From Aliiroseovarius zhejiangensis (lineage in GTDB: Bacteria > Pseudomonadota > Alphaproteobacteria > Rhodobacterales > Rhodobacteraceae), in contig NZ_BNCH01000002.1 in NCBI RefSeq assembly GCF_014656375.1, positions 372,001 to 436,000 of the forward strand: DNA of 64,000 nucleotides, read 5' to 3'. The position numbers were made by a program, and so were the translations under genes. How positions within the stretch are numbered: position 1 is the stretch's first letter; every line of letters begins with the position of its first letter. Positions 1-8,080 of the stretch are shown piece after piece. A model generated the notes under the pieces. It had not been told where the DNA came from and did not search any database. It was given only the letters and a program-made list of their open reading frames with translations.

Positions 1-260
1 CGGTGCGCTTGCTGGGGCCGTCGCGGGCAGAAGGCCGCGCCCCGACGATCGCGATTGCCACGCAACGCCCGGCGGCCGGGCTGGCCGAACGTCTGGCGCC
101 GCTGGGGATCATGGCCGGGGGCGGCGACTTCTATGCCGTGCGGGCGCTGACGGCGCTGGGCATCGACCCGGCGCTGGGCGTGCTGAGGGTCAGCTTCACC
201 CATTATACGTCTGAAAGCGATGTGGCTAAGTTGATGGATGCGCTCGATCGCGTTCTTTGA
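1..260 (+). CDS. Cysteine desulfurase-like aminotransferase class V protein, C-terminal fragment
   Basis: This gene enters from the left edge, and only its last 86 or so residues are visible in the frame that starts at base 3. The fragment has the small C-terminal domain of PLP-dependent class V aminotransferases: a glycine-rich stretch (MAGGGDFYAVRALTALGI), then a strand rich in Val/Ser/Phe (GVLRVSFTHYTSESDVAKLM) and a terminal helix. This ending matches the cysteine desulfurase-like subfamily better than true SufS, but the PLP lysine and catalytic cysteine lie outside the window, so the substrate cannot be assigned. The stop is followed by about 180 bases without a gene. Confidence 0.6.
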   Translation, partial: VRLLGPSRAEGRAPTIAIATQRPAAGLAERLAPLGIMAGGGDFYAVRALTALGIDPALGVLRVSFTHYTSESDVAKLMDALDRVL

Positions 261-443
261 TAGTAACTAATATCAAAGAGTTGAGCAGAGAACTTAATGT
301 ATGTAGCGGGCGCCCTCCATCCCCCGTCATAGGTTTTTGCAGTCGCAGCAGGTGTTGTTGCAGCTGCAAAGCAACCATCTTGTCAGCCACGCCCCCTCCG
401 TCCTAGCCTTGAGCAGGACGGATCGCGAACATTGGGGGGTGAT

Positions 444-1649
444 ATGATCCTGACCAGCACGGCGGGGCAGACGCATTTGCCACGCTATTTCAGCAATGTG
501 TTCGAGATCGCATGCCGGATGAATCGCGGGCGGCTGGATTTCGTGATGCCGGACGGGCGCCGGTTTCGTGCCGAAGGGGCGCATCCGGGCTTTGTTGCCG
601 AATTGTGTGTGCATGACGCGGATGTGTTCGCCCGCCTGATCCGCGAAGGCGATCTGGGCTTTTGCGATGCTTATATCGACGGCGGCTGGTCCACACCGGA
701 TTTGCAGGCGTTTCTGGACCTTTTGCAGGACGACAATGACGTTCTGTATGACGGGTTTCCCGGCCAGATTTTCCTGCGCGCCTATGAACGTATGCGCCAC
801 CTGATGAAGTCCAACACCAAAAGCCGGGCGAAGAAGAACATCAGCTATCACTATGATCTGGGCAACGATTTCTATGCGCTGTGGCTGGATGACACAATGA
901 CCTATTCCTCGGCGCTGTTTCGCAGCGGGCAGGACAGTCTGGAAAAGGCGCAGGAGCAGAAATACGCCTCGATGATTGACCAGATGGGGGTGGGGCCGGG
1001 CGATCATGTGCTGGAAATCGGCTGTGGCTGGGGCGGCTTTGCCGAGCATGCGGCAAGGAAAGGTATCCGCGTCACGGGCCTGACCATCAGCCAGGAACAA
1101 CATGACTTCGCGGTCGAGCGTATCCGGAAAGCCGGACTGTCCGATCTGGTGACGATCAAGATGCAGGACTATCGCGACGAAAAAGGCCAGTATGACGGCA
1201 TCGCCTCGATCGAGATGTTCGAGGCGGTGGGCGAGAAATACTGGCCGATCTATTTCGGCACCGTGCGCAAATGCCTGCGCCCCGGCGCGCAGGCCGTGTT
1301 GCAGATCATCACGATCACCGAAAAACGGTTTGACGTCTATCGGAAGGGCGTTGATTTCATACAGAAATATATTTTTCCCGGTGGGATGCTGCCGTCCAAG
1401 ACCGTGCTACGTGCTGAGGTCGAAAAAGCCGGGCTTGCGTTTCGCAACCAGATCGCATTCGGGGAAAGCTATTCGGCGACGCTCAGGCGGTGGCACGAGG
1501 TGTTCAACGCGAAATGGGGGCAGGTCGCGGCCCTTGGCTTTGATGACCGTTTCAAACGGATGTGGAACTTCTATCTGACCTCCTGCGCGGCGGCCTTTCA
1601 TTCCGGCAATTGCGACGTGGTGCAGGTCACGCTGAAAAACCCCGAGTGA
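444..1649 (+). CDS. cfa: Cyclopropane-fatty-acyl-phospholipid synthase
   Basis: The 401-residue protein is a class I SAM-dependent methyltransferase of the CFA synthase family. The family transfers a methylene group from SAM to cis double bonds of membrane phospholipid acyl chains. An N-terminal domain of about 130 residues is followed by the family segment YHYDLGNDFY near residue 135 and the SAM-binding motif VLEIGCGWGGF near residue 190. Further on come the typical SIEMFEAVGEKYW and DFIQKYIFPGGMLPS segments. I chose the ATG at 444 because a G-rich Shine-Dalgarno stretch (GGGGGG) sits just upstream; a TTG four codons earlier is the alternative. It precedes the trg genes in the same direction. 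Confidence 0.93.
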   Translation: MILTSTAGQTHLPRYFSNVFEIACRMNRGRLDFVMPDGRRFRAEGAHPGFVAELCVHDADVFARLIREGDLGFCDAYIDGGWSTPDLQAFLDLLQDDNDVLYDGFPGQIFLRAYERMRHLMKSNTKSRAKKNISYHYDLGNDFYALWLDDTMTYSSALFRSGQDSLEKAQEQKYASMIDQMGVGPGDHVLEIGCGWGGFAEHAARKGIRVTGLTISQEQHDFAVERIRKAGLSDLVTIKMQDYRDEKGQYDGIASIEMFEAVGEKYWPIYFGTVRKCLRPGAQAVLQIITITEKRFDVYRKGVDFIQKYIFPGGMLPSKTVLRAEVEKAGLAFRNQIAFGESYSATLRRWHEVFNAKWGQVAALGFDDRFKRMWNFYLTSCAAAFHSGNCDVVQVTLKNPE

Positions 1650-1789
1650 CGCAGGTGGCACGGGCACAGGTGCATCAACGGGCGTGGTTCACGTGTTACT
1701 GCGCGACATTCGCCGTCAAATTTGCCTTAAAATGGCCATAACAACCTGTGAAAACACCGGCTGAACGGCCGATACTGCAGGAGGTCTTG

Positions 1790-2230
1790 ATGCCCACAGC
1801 CGCGAAACTGGTTGCTGCCCTGATCCTGTCCGCGACAGGGTGGTTCTGTGCCGAACTGATCAAACCCCTGATGGAAGAAGGCCGCGATCTGTCGAAACTG
1901 TCACCGATTTTTGCTTTGGTGGGGTTGTTTGTCGGGTGGAAATTCCTTGGTCCGCGGGCGGATCGGCGGCTGGGCAGCGTGGGGGCCAACGCCTTCACCA
2001 CCGCTTTGGTGCAGGCCGGCGTTACGTTCTTTATCTTTGCCTTTGCCATCATGATCCAGCAAAGTCTGCGCAAGGCCTATGACGGGCCGATCGAGGCAGT
2101 GCAGGATATTTTCATGATCAGCGTGGATTTTTATCAGAAATACGCGACGGGAGAGGTCATGGTCGCGGTTCTGCTTGGTGGGGGGCTGGCGTCGTGGTGC
2201 GCCTTCAACGCTGCGCGCAAATGGGGCTGA
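1790..2230 (+). CDS. trgA: TrgA family membrane protein (tellurite resistance locus)
   Basis: This 146-residue membrane protein has about four hydrophobic segments: an N-terminal one (AAKLVAALILSATGWFCAEL), one with FALVGLFVGWKFLG, one with GVTFFIFAFAIMI, and a C-terminal one (VAVLLGGGLASWCAFNAA). It resembles TrgA, first described in the R. sphaeroides tellurite-resistance locus, whose biochemical role is unknown. The ATG at 1790 follows a good Shine-Dalgarno (CAGGAGG). Its neighbours are the same as in Rhodobacter: trgB starts four bases after the stop, and cysK follows. The family call is helped as much by this gene order as by the sequence. Confidence 0.8.
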   Translation: MPTAAKLVAALILSATGWFCAELIKPLMEEGRDLSKLSPIFALVGLFVGWKFLGPRADRRLGSVGANAFTTALVQAGVTFFIFAFAIMIQQSLRKAYDGPIEAVQDIFMISVDFYQKYATGEVMVAVLLGGGLASWCAFNAARKWG

Positions 2231-2234
2231 CCCG

Positions 2235-3365
2235 GTGACGACGATGTTTTTCTATGGCACGCTGTGCCATCTGCCGCTGCTTGACCTTGTGCTGGCCGGT
2301 GAACGCTATCGCACGCGCCCCGCAACTCTGCCCCGTCACCGGATCAGTTGGGTCAGGGACCAACCCTTTCCCACCATTCAGGAAGATGCGGACGCGACCG
2401 CCCACGGTCTGCTGGTCGAAGGGCTCAGCGACACCGCCCGCGCCCGGCTTGATTTCTATGAGGGCGGGTTCGATTACGCGCTGAAAAAGGTTGCGGTGAA
2501 GCCCGACGGCACAACCGAACCCGTGACCGCCGAAGTCTATTTCCCCGCGCCAGGCCTGTGGACGCCCGGTGCGCCGTGGTCTTTGGACGATTGGGTCGCG
2601 GAATGGGGCGAGATGACGTTGGAAGCGGCGGACGAGGTGATGTCCTATTTCGGCAAGATCTCGGCGCAAGTGGTTGCCCAGCGGTTTCCGATGATCCGCA
2701 CCCGTGCAGCCAGCCGCGTGCGGGCGCGTGCCAGCACCACGCCCACCACCCTGCGCGCGGATTTCGGGGCAGGTGATATCGACGTCCACGCCAGCGCGCG
2801 CCCCTATGCTGGGTTCTTCACGATGGAGGAGCAGGACCTCGCCTTTCGCCGCTATTCCGGCGAGATGAGCGAGGTGGTCCACCGCGCGGCCTTTGTCGGG
2901 GGCGATGCGGTGATCGTCCTGCCCTATGATCCCGTCCGTGACAGGGTGATGCTGGTCGAACAGTTCCGCATGGGACCGCATATGCGCGGCGATCCGCACC
3001 CCTGGACGCTGGAACCCATCGCGGGGCGCATTGATGCGGACGAAGCACCGGAAGACACGGCGCACCGCGAAGCACACGAAGAGGCCGGTCTTACGCTTGA
3101 TCGTCTGATCGCCCTGCCGCACCACTATCCCAGCCCCGGATCGAACACCGAGTATTTCTATACCTTCGTCGCCCTGTGTGATTTGCCAGACGACGCTGCG
3201 GGGGTCGGTGGCGCCGAAGCCGAGGCCGAAGATATTCGCAGCCATGTGATCCCCTTCGATCACCTGATGGCGCTGGTGGCCAGCGGCGAAGCGGCCTGCG
3301 GTCCGTTGGTCCTTTGCGCGCTTTGGCTGTCACTGAACCGTGAGGCGGTTCGCAGGCGAAGCTGA
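2235..3365 (+). CDS. trgB: TrgB: gamma-glutamylcyclotransferase-like plus NUDIX hydrolase
   Basis: This is a two-domain protein of 376 residues. Residues 1-140 form a gamma-glutamylcyclotransferase/AIG2-like fold, starting with the diagnostic FFYGTLCH segment. The C-terminal half is a NUDIX hydrolase with a full Nudix box: a Gly, five residues on a Glu, then REAHEEAGL (near residues 265-285). The Nudix part resembles ADP-ribose pyrophosphatases. The pairing is that of TrgB from the R. sphaeroides tellurite-resistance locus. The GTG at 2235 lies four bases after the trgA stop; an ATG three codons on is the other choice. How TrgB protects against tellurite is not known from the sequence. Confidence 0.82.
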   Translation: MTTMFFYGTLCHLPLLDLVLAGERYRTRPATLPRHRISWVRDQPFPTIQEDADATAHGLLVEGLSDTARARLDFYEGGFDYALKKVAVKPDGTTEPVTAEVYFPAPGLWTPGAPWSLDDWVAEWGEMTLEAADEVMSYFGKISAQVVAQRFPMIRTRAASRVRARASTTPTTLRADFGAGDIDVHASARPYAGFFTMEEQDLAFRRYSGEMSEVVHRAAFVGGDAVIVLPYDPVRDRVMLVEQFRMGPHMRGDPHPWTLEPIAGRIDADEAPEDTAHREAHEEAGLTLDRLIALPHHYPSPGSNTEYFYTFVALCDLPDDAAGVGGAEAEAEDIRSHVIPFDHLMALVASGEAACGPLVLCALWLSLNREAVRRRS

Positions 3366-3436
3366 CCTGCGCCCCCTTGAACCCCAATCTGCCAACCCCT
3401 ACAGATTGTAGGGAAACGCGACACATGGGGCAGAGA

Positions 3437-4474
3437 ATGGATATCAAGCAGGACCTGGAAGCGACCGTCGGCAACACGCCGTTGATTCGTCTGAAAAAAG
3501 CGTCCGAGGAAACGGGCTGCGAGATTCTGGGCAAAGCCGAATTCATGAACCCCGGTCAGTCGGTCAAGGACCGCGCGGCGCTCTTTATCATCAAGGATGC
3601 GGTGGCGCGGGGCGAATTGAAGCCGGGCGGCACGATTGTCGAAGGCACGGCGGGTAATACGGGCATCGGCCTGGCGCTGGTCGGTGCCTCGATGGGGTTC
3701 AAGACAGTGATTGTCATCCCCGAAACCCAGTCCGAGGAAAAGAAGGACATGCTCAGGCTGGCTGGTGCCGAACTGGTGCAGGTGCCCGCCGCCCCCTATC
3801 GCAACCCGAACAACTTCGTGCATTACTCGCGTCGTCTGGCCGAGAAGCTGGCCAAGACCGAACCCAACGGCGTGATCTGGGCCAATCAGTTCGACAATAC
3901 CGCCAACCGCGACGCGCATATTGAAACGACCGGTCCCGAAATCTGGCAGCAAACCGACGGCAAGGTCGACGGGTTCGTCTGCGCAGTCGGGTCGGGCGGC
4001 ACACTGGCGGGTGTCGGCATGGCCTTGCAGCCCAAAGGCGTCAAGATTGGCATCGCCGATCCGATGGGCGCGGGTCTTTACAGCTATTACACCACCGGTG
4101 AGATCGCGATGGAGGGCAGTTCGATCGCCGAGGGGATCGGGCAGGTGCGGATCACCAGGAACCTTGAAGGGTTCACCCCCGACATGGCCTGGCAGGTGCC
4201 CGACGAAGAGGCGCTGCCCATCGTCTTTGACCTGTTGCAGGACGAGGGGCTGTGCCTTGGCGGGTCATCCGGGATCAACGTGGCCGGCGCCATCCGCATG
4301 GCGAAAGAGATGGGGCCGGGGCATACGATTGTCACCATCCTGTGCGACTATGGCACCCGCTATCAGTCGAAACTGTTCAACCCCGATTTCCTGCGGGAAA
4401 AGGAACTGCCGGTGCCGGGTTGGCTGGATCGTGGCCCCGTGTTGCTGCCCGAGGTGTTTGAGGAGGTCGAATGA
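3437..4474 (+). CDS. cysK: Cysteine synthase A (O-acetylserine sulfhydrylase)
   Basis: This 345-residue PLP enzyme of fold type II makes cysteine from O-acetylserine and sulfide. The PLP lysine is K44 in NPGQSVKDRAA, a phosphate-binding loop follows at EGTAGNTGIG, and the second glycine loop is GSGGTLAGV. The C-terminal segment LCLGGSSGINVAGA is also typical. The start is set at the second ATG (3437), where homology to the family begins (VGNTPLIRL); an ATG at 3425 is possible. In R. sphaeroides the cysK next to trgAB contributes to tellurite resistance, probably through thiol supply. Its stop overlaps the next start by four bases (ATGA), so the two genes look translationally coupled. Confidence 0.93.
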   Translation: MDIKQDLEATVGNTPLIRLKKASEETGCEILGKAEFMNPGQSVKDRAALFIIKDAVARGELKPGGTIVEGTAGNTGIGLALVGASMGFKTVIVIPETQSEEKKDMLRLAGAELVQVPAAPYRNPNNFVHYSRRLAEKLAKTEPNGVIWANQFDNTANRDAHIETTGPEIWQQTDGKVDGFVCAVGSGGTLAGVGMALQPKGVKIGIADPMGAGLYSYYTTGEIAMEGSSIAEGIGQVRITRNLEGFTPDMAWQVPDEEALPIVFDLLQDEGLCLGGSSGINVAGAIRMAKEMGPGHTIVTILCDYGTRYQSKLFNPDFLREKELPVPGWLDRGPVLLPEVFEEVE

Positions 4475-6960
4475 CCCGCCTTCTGACGGCCGTATTGGCG
4501 GCCTTTCTGCTGATTGTCACCGCGTTTGGGGTGCTGGCTCAGGACGGGGCCGAGCCGGAGGCCGAGCGCCCCCCGGCCTATGTGGTTCGCGATGACGGAT
4601 CCCCGGATTACGCAGCATGGGATCGAGTCGCGGACCGTGCCGAACAGGCCATCGAGCAAGACCGCGTCTCGGACAAGGTTCTGGATGATCTGCGGCAGGA
4701 ACTGACCGACTGGCGCAACCTGTTCAGCGATGCGCAGAAGGAAAACTCGCTCCGCATCGACACGCTGAAGACGCAATTGTCGACCCTGGGACCGGAACCG
4801 GAAACCCCCGGATCGGAACCAGCGGTCCTGACCCAAAGACGCAGCGAGTTGACGACCAAGCTGAACGCCGCGCGCTTGCCCGTGCAGGAGGCGGAAGAAG
4901 CCCATTCGCGCGCGGATGTGCTGATCCGCGAGATTGACGCGCTGATGCGGTCGCGCCAGACCGATCAGATGTTGGCGCTGGGTCCAAGTCCGATCAACCC
5001 GGCGCTTTGGCCGCAGGCGTATAACGATCTGAAAACGACCCTCGGTCTTGCCGTCTCCGAGATACGCGAAAGCTGGGGCAGCGATGCGCAACGGCAGGAT
5101 CTTCGCTCGGACCTGCCGCTGACCTTGCTGTTTCTGGTGATTGCCATCCTGCTTCTGGTGCGCAGTCGGGTCTGGATCATGCAGCTTGGCGACATGGCGC
5201 GCGCCCGGCGGCGTGGATCGGCGCGAGGTGTGATCGGCTTTATCGTTTCAATCGGGCAGGTGCTTGCGCCGATGGTCGGGATATTCGTCCTGATGGTGGC
5301 GCTGAACCTTGCGGGCGTTCTGGGCCTGCGTGGGCAGGTGATTGCGGATGTGCTGCCCTGGTTCGGGTTCAGCCTGTTCAGCAGTCTTTGGATCGGCACC
5401 CGCCTGTTTGCCACGGAAGGCGGTGGCACGCCTTTGATCGACATGCCGCGCGCCGCGCTGCGCACGGAGGCGCGTGTCAACGTGGCGCTTCTGGGGATGC
5501 TTCTGGGCTTCTGGCCGATCCTGACTGACCTGTCGGCACAAGAAGGCTATTCCGCTGGCACGTTTTCGGTGCTGGCCTTCCCCGCCATCCTTGCCACCGG
5601 ATATCTGCTGATGCGGGTGGGCCGGACCCTGAACAATCACATCAAGCTGCACGCCGAAGGGGACAGCCGAACCTTCCGGGAGCGTGCCGTTCTGCTGATG
5701 GGCCGCGCCTGTGCGCTGGTTGGGATCGTCACCCCGGTGCTGGCGGCCATCGGCTATACGACGCTGGCCACATCGCTGCTGTTTCCGATGGTCCTGACCA
5801 TGGGCATGATTTCGGTGCTGGCGTTGGTGCATGTGTTCTTGATCAGCCTCTATGGCACCGTGCGCAAGATCGACGAAACCGAGGCCGATCAGGCCCTTCT
5901 GCCGGTGCTGATGACATCGGTACTGGTGTTGTTGTCGCTGCCGATCCTGGCGCTGATCTGGGGGGTGCGGCCGACCGAGTTGTCGGAGCTCTGGGCCACC
6001 TTCCAGCAAGGCTTCCAACTGGGCGAAGCGCGCGTGACGCCTCGCACGTTCATGGTCTTCGCACTGATCTTCGGCATTGGCTACGTGGCCACGCGGGTGA
6101 TGCAATCGGCCCTGCGCAGTTCGATCCTGCCGAAAACGCGGCTGGACAAGGGCGGTCAGAACGCCATCGCGGTCGGCGTTGGGTATCTGGGGATTTTCCT
6201 TGCCGCGGTGATCGCCATTACGACGGCGGGCATCGACCTTAGCTCGATCGCGATCATCGCCGGTGCCTTGTCAGTCGGCATCGGATTCGGCCTGCAGACC
6301 ATCGTGTCCAATTTCGTGTCGGGCATCATCCTGCTGATAGAACGCCCGATTTCCGAAGGCGACTGGATCGAGGTCGGCGGACAGATGGGTTATGTGCGCG
6401 ACATATCCGTGCGCGCGACCCGGATCGAAACCTTCGACCGCACCGACGTGATCCTGCCCAACAGTGACCTTGTGTCAGGGGTGGTGACGAACTTCACGCG
6501 CGGCAATTCGATCGGGCGGGTGATCATTCCGGTCGGTGTGGCCTATGGGTCCGATACGCGGCGCATCGAAGCCATATTGCACGAGATTGCCGAAAACCAC
6601 CCGATGGTCACGGTGGATCCGCCCCCGTCCGTGGTGTTTCAGGGCTTTGGCGCCGATAGCCTGAATTTCGAAATCCGTGCGATCCTGAGCGATGTCAATT
6701 TCATGTTGAGCGTGAAGAGCGAGATCAACCACGAAATCGCCCACCGCTTCGCCGAGGAAGGGATCGAGATCCCGTTTGCACAGCGCGACATCTGGCTGCG
6801 CAACCCCGAGGCGCTGACCGGCGCCGCCCCGGCCAAACCGGCCGAGGCCAAGGACACGGAAGTCGCCCCCAGACCAGAGGCGGCAACGCCCGCCGCATCC
6901 ACCGAGATGCTGACCAGCGAAGACATGGATGACGCCAGCGGCGAGGACGGCGATGACTGA
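4471..6960 (+). CDS. Large MscS-family mechanosensitive channel with DUF3772-like periplasmic domain
   Basis: This 829-residue protein begins with a signal peptide (about residues 1-24) and a periplasmic region with coiled-coil character, like DUF3772. About ten hydrophobic segments follow between residues 210 and 610. The C-terminal third is the MscS pore and beta domain, with the glycine/alanine pore helix (IIAGALSVGIGFGLQTIVSNFVSGIILL) and the cytoplasmic segment GDWIEVGGQMGYVRDISVRATRIETFD. The tail is acidic and Ala/Glu-rich. MscS proteins open under membrane tension at osmotic downshock; the long N-terminus resembles MscK or YbdG-type relatives. It overlaps cysK by four bases and the next gene by eight. 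Confidence 0.88.
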   Translation: MTRLLTAVLAAFLLIVTAFGVLAQDGAEPEAERPPAYVVRDDGSPDYAAWDRVADRAEQAIEQDRVSDKVLDDLRQELTDWRNLFSDAQKENSLRIDTLKTQLSTLGPEPETPGSEPAVLTQRRSELTTKLNAARLPVQEAEEAHSRADVLIREIDALMRSRQTDQMLALGPSPINPALWPQAYNDLKTTLGLAVSEIRESWGSDAQRQDLRSDLPLTLLFLVIAILLLVRSRVWIMQLGDMARARRRGSARGVIGFIVSIGQVLAPMVGIFVLMVALNLAGVLGLRGQVIADVLPWFGFSLFSSLWIGTRLFATEGGGTPLIDMPRAALRTEARVNVALLGMLLGFWPILTDLSAQEGYSAGTFSVLAFPAILATGYLLMRVGRTLNNHIKLHAEGDSRTFRERAVLLMGRACALVGIVTPVLAAIGYTTLATSLLFPMVLTMGMISVLALVHVFLISLYGTVRKIDETEADQALLPVLMTSVLVLLSLPILALIWGVRPTELSELWATFQQGFQLGEARVTPRTFMVFALIFGIGYVATRVMQSALRSSILPKTRLDKGGQNAIAVGVGYLGIFLAAVIAITTAGIDLSSIAIIAGALSVGIGFGLQTIVSNFVSGIILLIERPISEGDWIEVGGQMGYVRDISVRATRIETFDRTDVILPNSDLVSGVVTNFTRGNSIGRVIIPVGVAYGSDTRRIEAILHEIAENHPMVTVDPPPSVVFQGFGADSLNFEIRAILSDVNFMLSVKSEINHEIAHRFAEEGIEIPFAQRDIWLRNPEALTGAAPAKPAEAKDTEVAPRPEAATPAASTEMLTSEDMDDASGEDGDD

Positions 6961-7669
6961 GGCCCTGTTTCGTCAGGACGCTTATCTGCAGCAGGCCTCG
7001 GCCCATGTCGTTGCGCACGCGGCGCGGGGCGTGGTTCTGGACCGGTCGCTGTTCTATCCGAATGGCGGCGGGCAGCCGGGGGATCGCGGCAGCCTGCGCT
7101 GGGAGGGCGGGGCGATGGAGGTGGTCGACACGCTGAAAGGTGACGGCGAAGACATTGCTCTTGTCCCGCAAGACGGTGCGGACCTGCCCCCTGTGGGCAC
7201 GCAGGTCATGCAATCGCTCGACTGGGAACTGCGCCTGCGTCACATGCGGATGCACACCGCGTTGCATTTGCTGTCCGTGGTCATTCCCTTGCCCGTGACC
7301 GGTGGCCAGATCGGGTCGGTGAAATCGCGTCTGGATTTCGCCATGGAAGAGCCGCCCGAGGACAAGCAGGCGCTGGAGGATGCGCTGAACGCGCTGATCG
7401 CCCGTGATCTTGAGGTCAGCGAGCGTTGGATCACCGACGCCGAACTGGATGCCAATCCCGGTCTGGTAAAAACCATGTCCGTTCAACCCCCGAAAGGGGC
7501 AGGGCGCGTGCGTCTGGTGCGGATCGGCACGGCTGAGGAGCAGACCGACCTGCAACCCTGCGGTGGCACCCATGTGCGCCGCACGTCCGTGATCGGGCCG
7601 GTGCGGTTCGGCAAGGTCGAAAAGAAAAGCCGCCTGAACCGGCGATTCAGCATCCACCTGGCGGACTGA
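6953..7669 (+). CDS. AlaX-type alanyl-tRNA editing protein
   Basis: The 238-residue protein is a stand-alone version of the AlaRS editing domain. It would hydrolyse mischarged Ser-tRNA(Ala) or Gly-tRNA(Ala) in the cytoplasm. The N-terminal glycine motif FYPNGGGQPGDRG is present. Zinc ligands are H101 and H105 (HTALH), C203 and H207 (CGGTH). The ATG at 6953 starts inside the end of the channel gene (eight-base overlap). A short hairpin with a T run follows before the tRNA gene. Confidence 0.9.
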   Translation: MTEALFRQDAYLQQASAHVVAHAARGVVLDRSLFYPNGGGQPGDRGSLRWEGGAMEVVDTLKGDGEDIALVPQDGADLPPVGTQVMQSLDWELRLRHMRMHTALHLLSVVIPLPVTGGQIGSVKSRLDFAMEEPPEDKQALEDALNALIARDLEVSERWITDAELDANPGLVKTMSVQPPKGAGRVRLVRIGTAEEQTDLQPCGGTHVRRTSVIGPVRFGKVEKKSRLNRRFSIHLAD

Positions 7670-7758
7670 TTCGAGCCAAATCCGCCAACGCCTTCGCCAT
7701 ACAGGCCCGTCCGGGCCGTGGTACGACAATCCATACGGAAAAACACAATGACCGCTTG

Positions 7759-7776
7759 AACCCGCTTGGGTTTTTG
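7759..7776 (+). terminator. Possible weak intrinsic terminator after the AlaX gene
   Basis: A short stem AACCC/GGGTT with a GCTT loop is followed by TTTG. It lies between the AlaX stop and the tRNA-Ser gene, where a terminator would be expected. The stem has only five base pairs, so the call is weak. Confidence 0.35.
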
Positions 7777-7792
7777 CTGTAGCAACGCCCTC

Positions 7793-7882
7793 GGACAGGT
7801 GGCCGAGTGGTCGAAGGCGCGCGCCTGGAAAGTGCGTAGGCGGGAAACCGTCTCGAGGGTTCGAATCCCTTCCTGTCCGCCA
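7793..7882 (+). tRNA. tRNA-Ser (anticodon GGA)
   Basis: The acceptor arms GGACAGG (7793-7799) and CCTGTCC (7872-7878) pair perfectly. They are followed by discriminator G and an encoded CCA (7880-7882). The D arm GCCGAGTGG, the T arm GAGGGTTCGAATCCCTT and a long variable arm (GGCGGGAAACCGTC) fit a class II tRNA. The anticodon GGA is at 7827-7829 in the loop CTGGAAA, so the tRNA reads UCC and UCU codons. Confidence 0.97.
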
Positions 7883-8080
7883 CTTTTCCCAAACCTGCGA
7901 TCTTGTCATGCGGCTGCGGTCGGTTTTTCTCATGGGTAGTGGGGACGATGCCGGAGAGGGCGTGAACCGCGACAACACCGGCAGCGGAGCGCGCGATATC
8001 GGATCTGCGTCCTGACCTTTGCCCATGTCCTGCGCCCGGCAAACGGGCGCTGGCAGGTCGGGCATGTTTTCCAGTCCGGT

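Noticed and set aside
327-1103. Long minus-strand open frame opposite the cyclopropane synthase
   Set aside because: It lies antisense to a well-supported gene, has a biased composition and matches no family I know.
5248-6105. 285-codon minus-strand frame rich in His, Gln and Arg
   Set aside because: It is the antisense shadow of the MscS-type channel gene; its composition follows from the opposite strand's codons.
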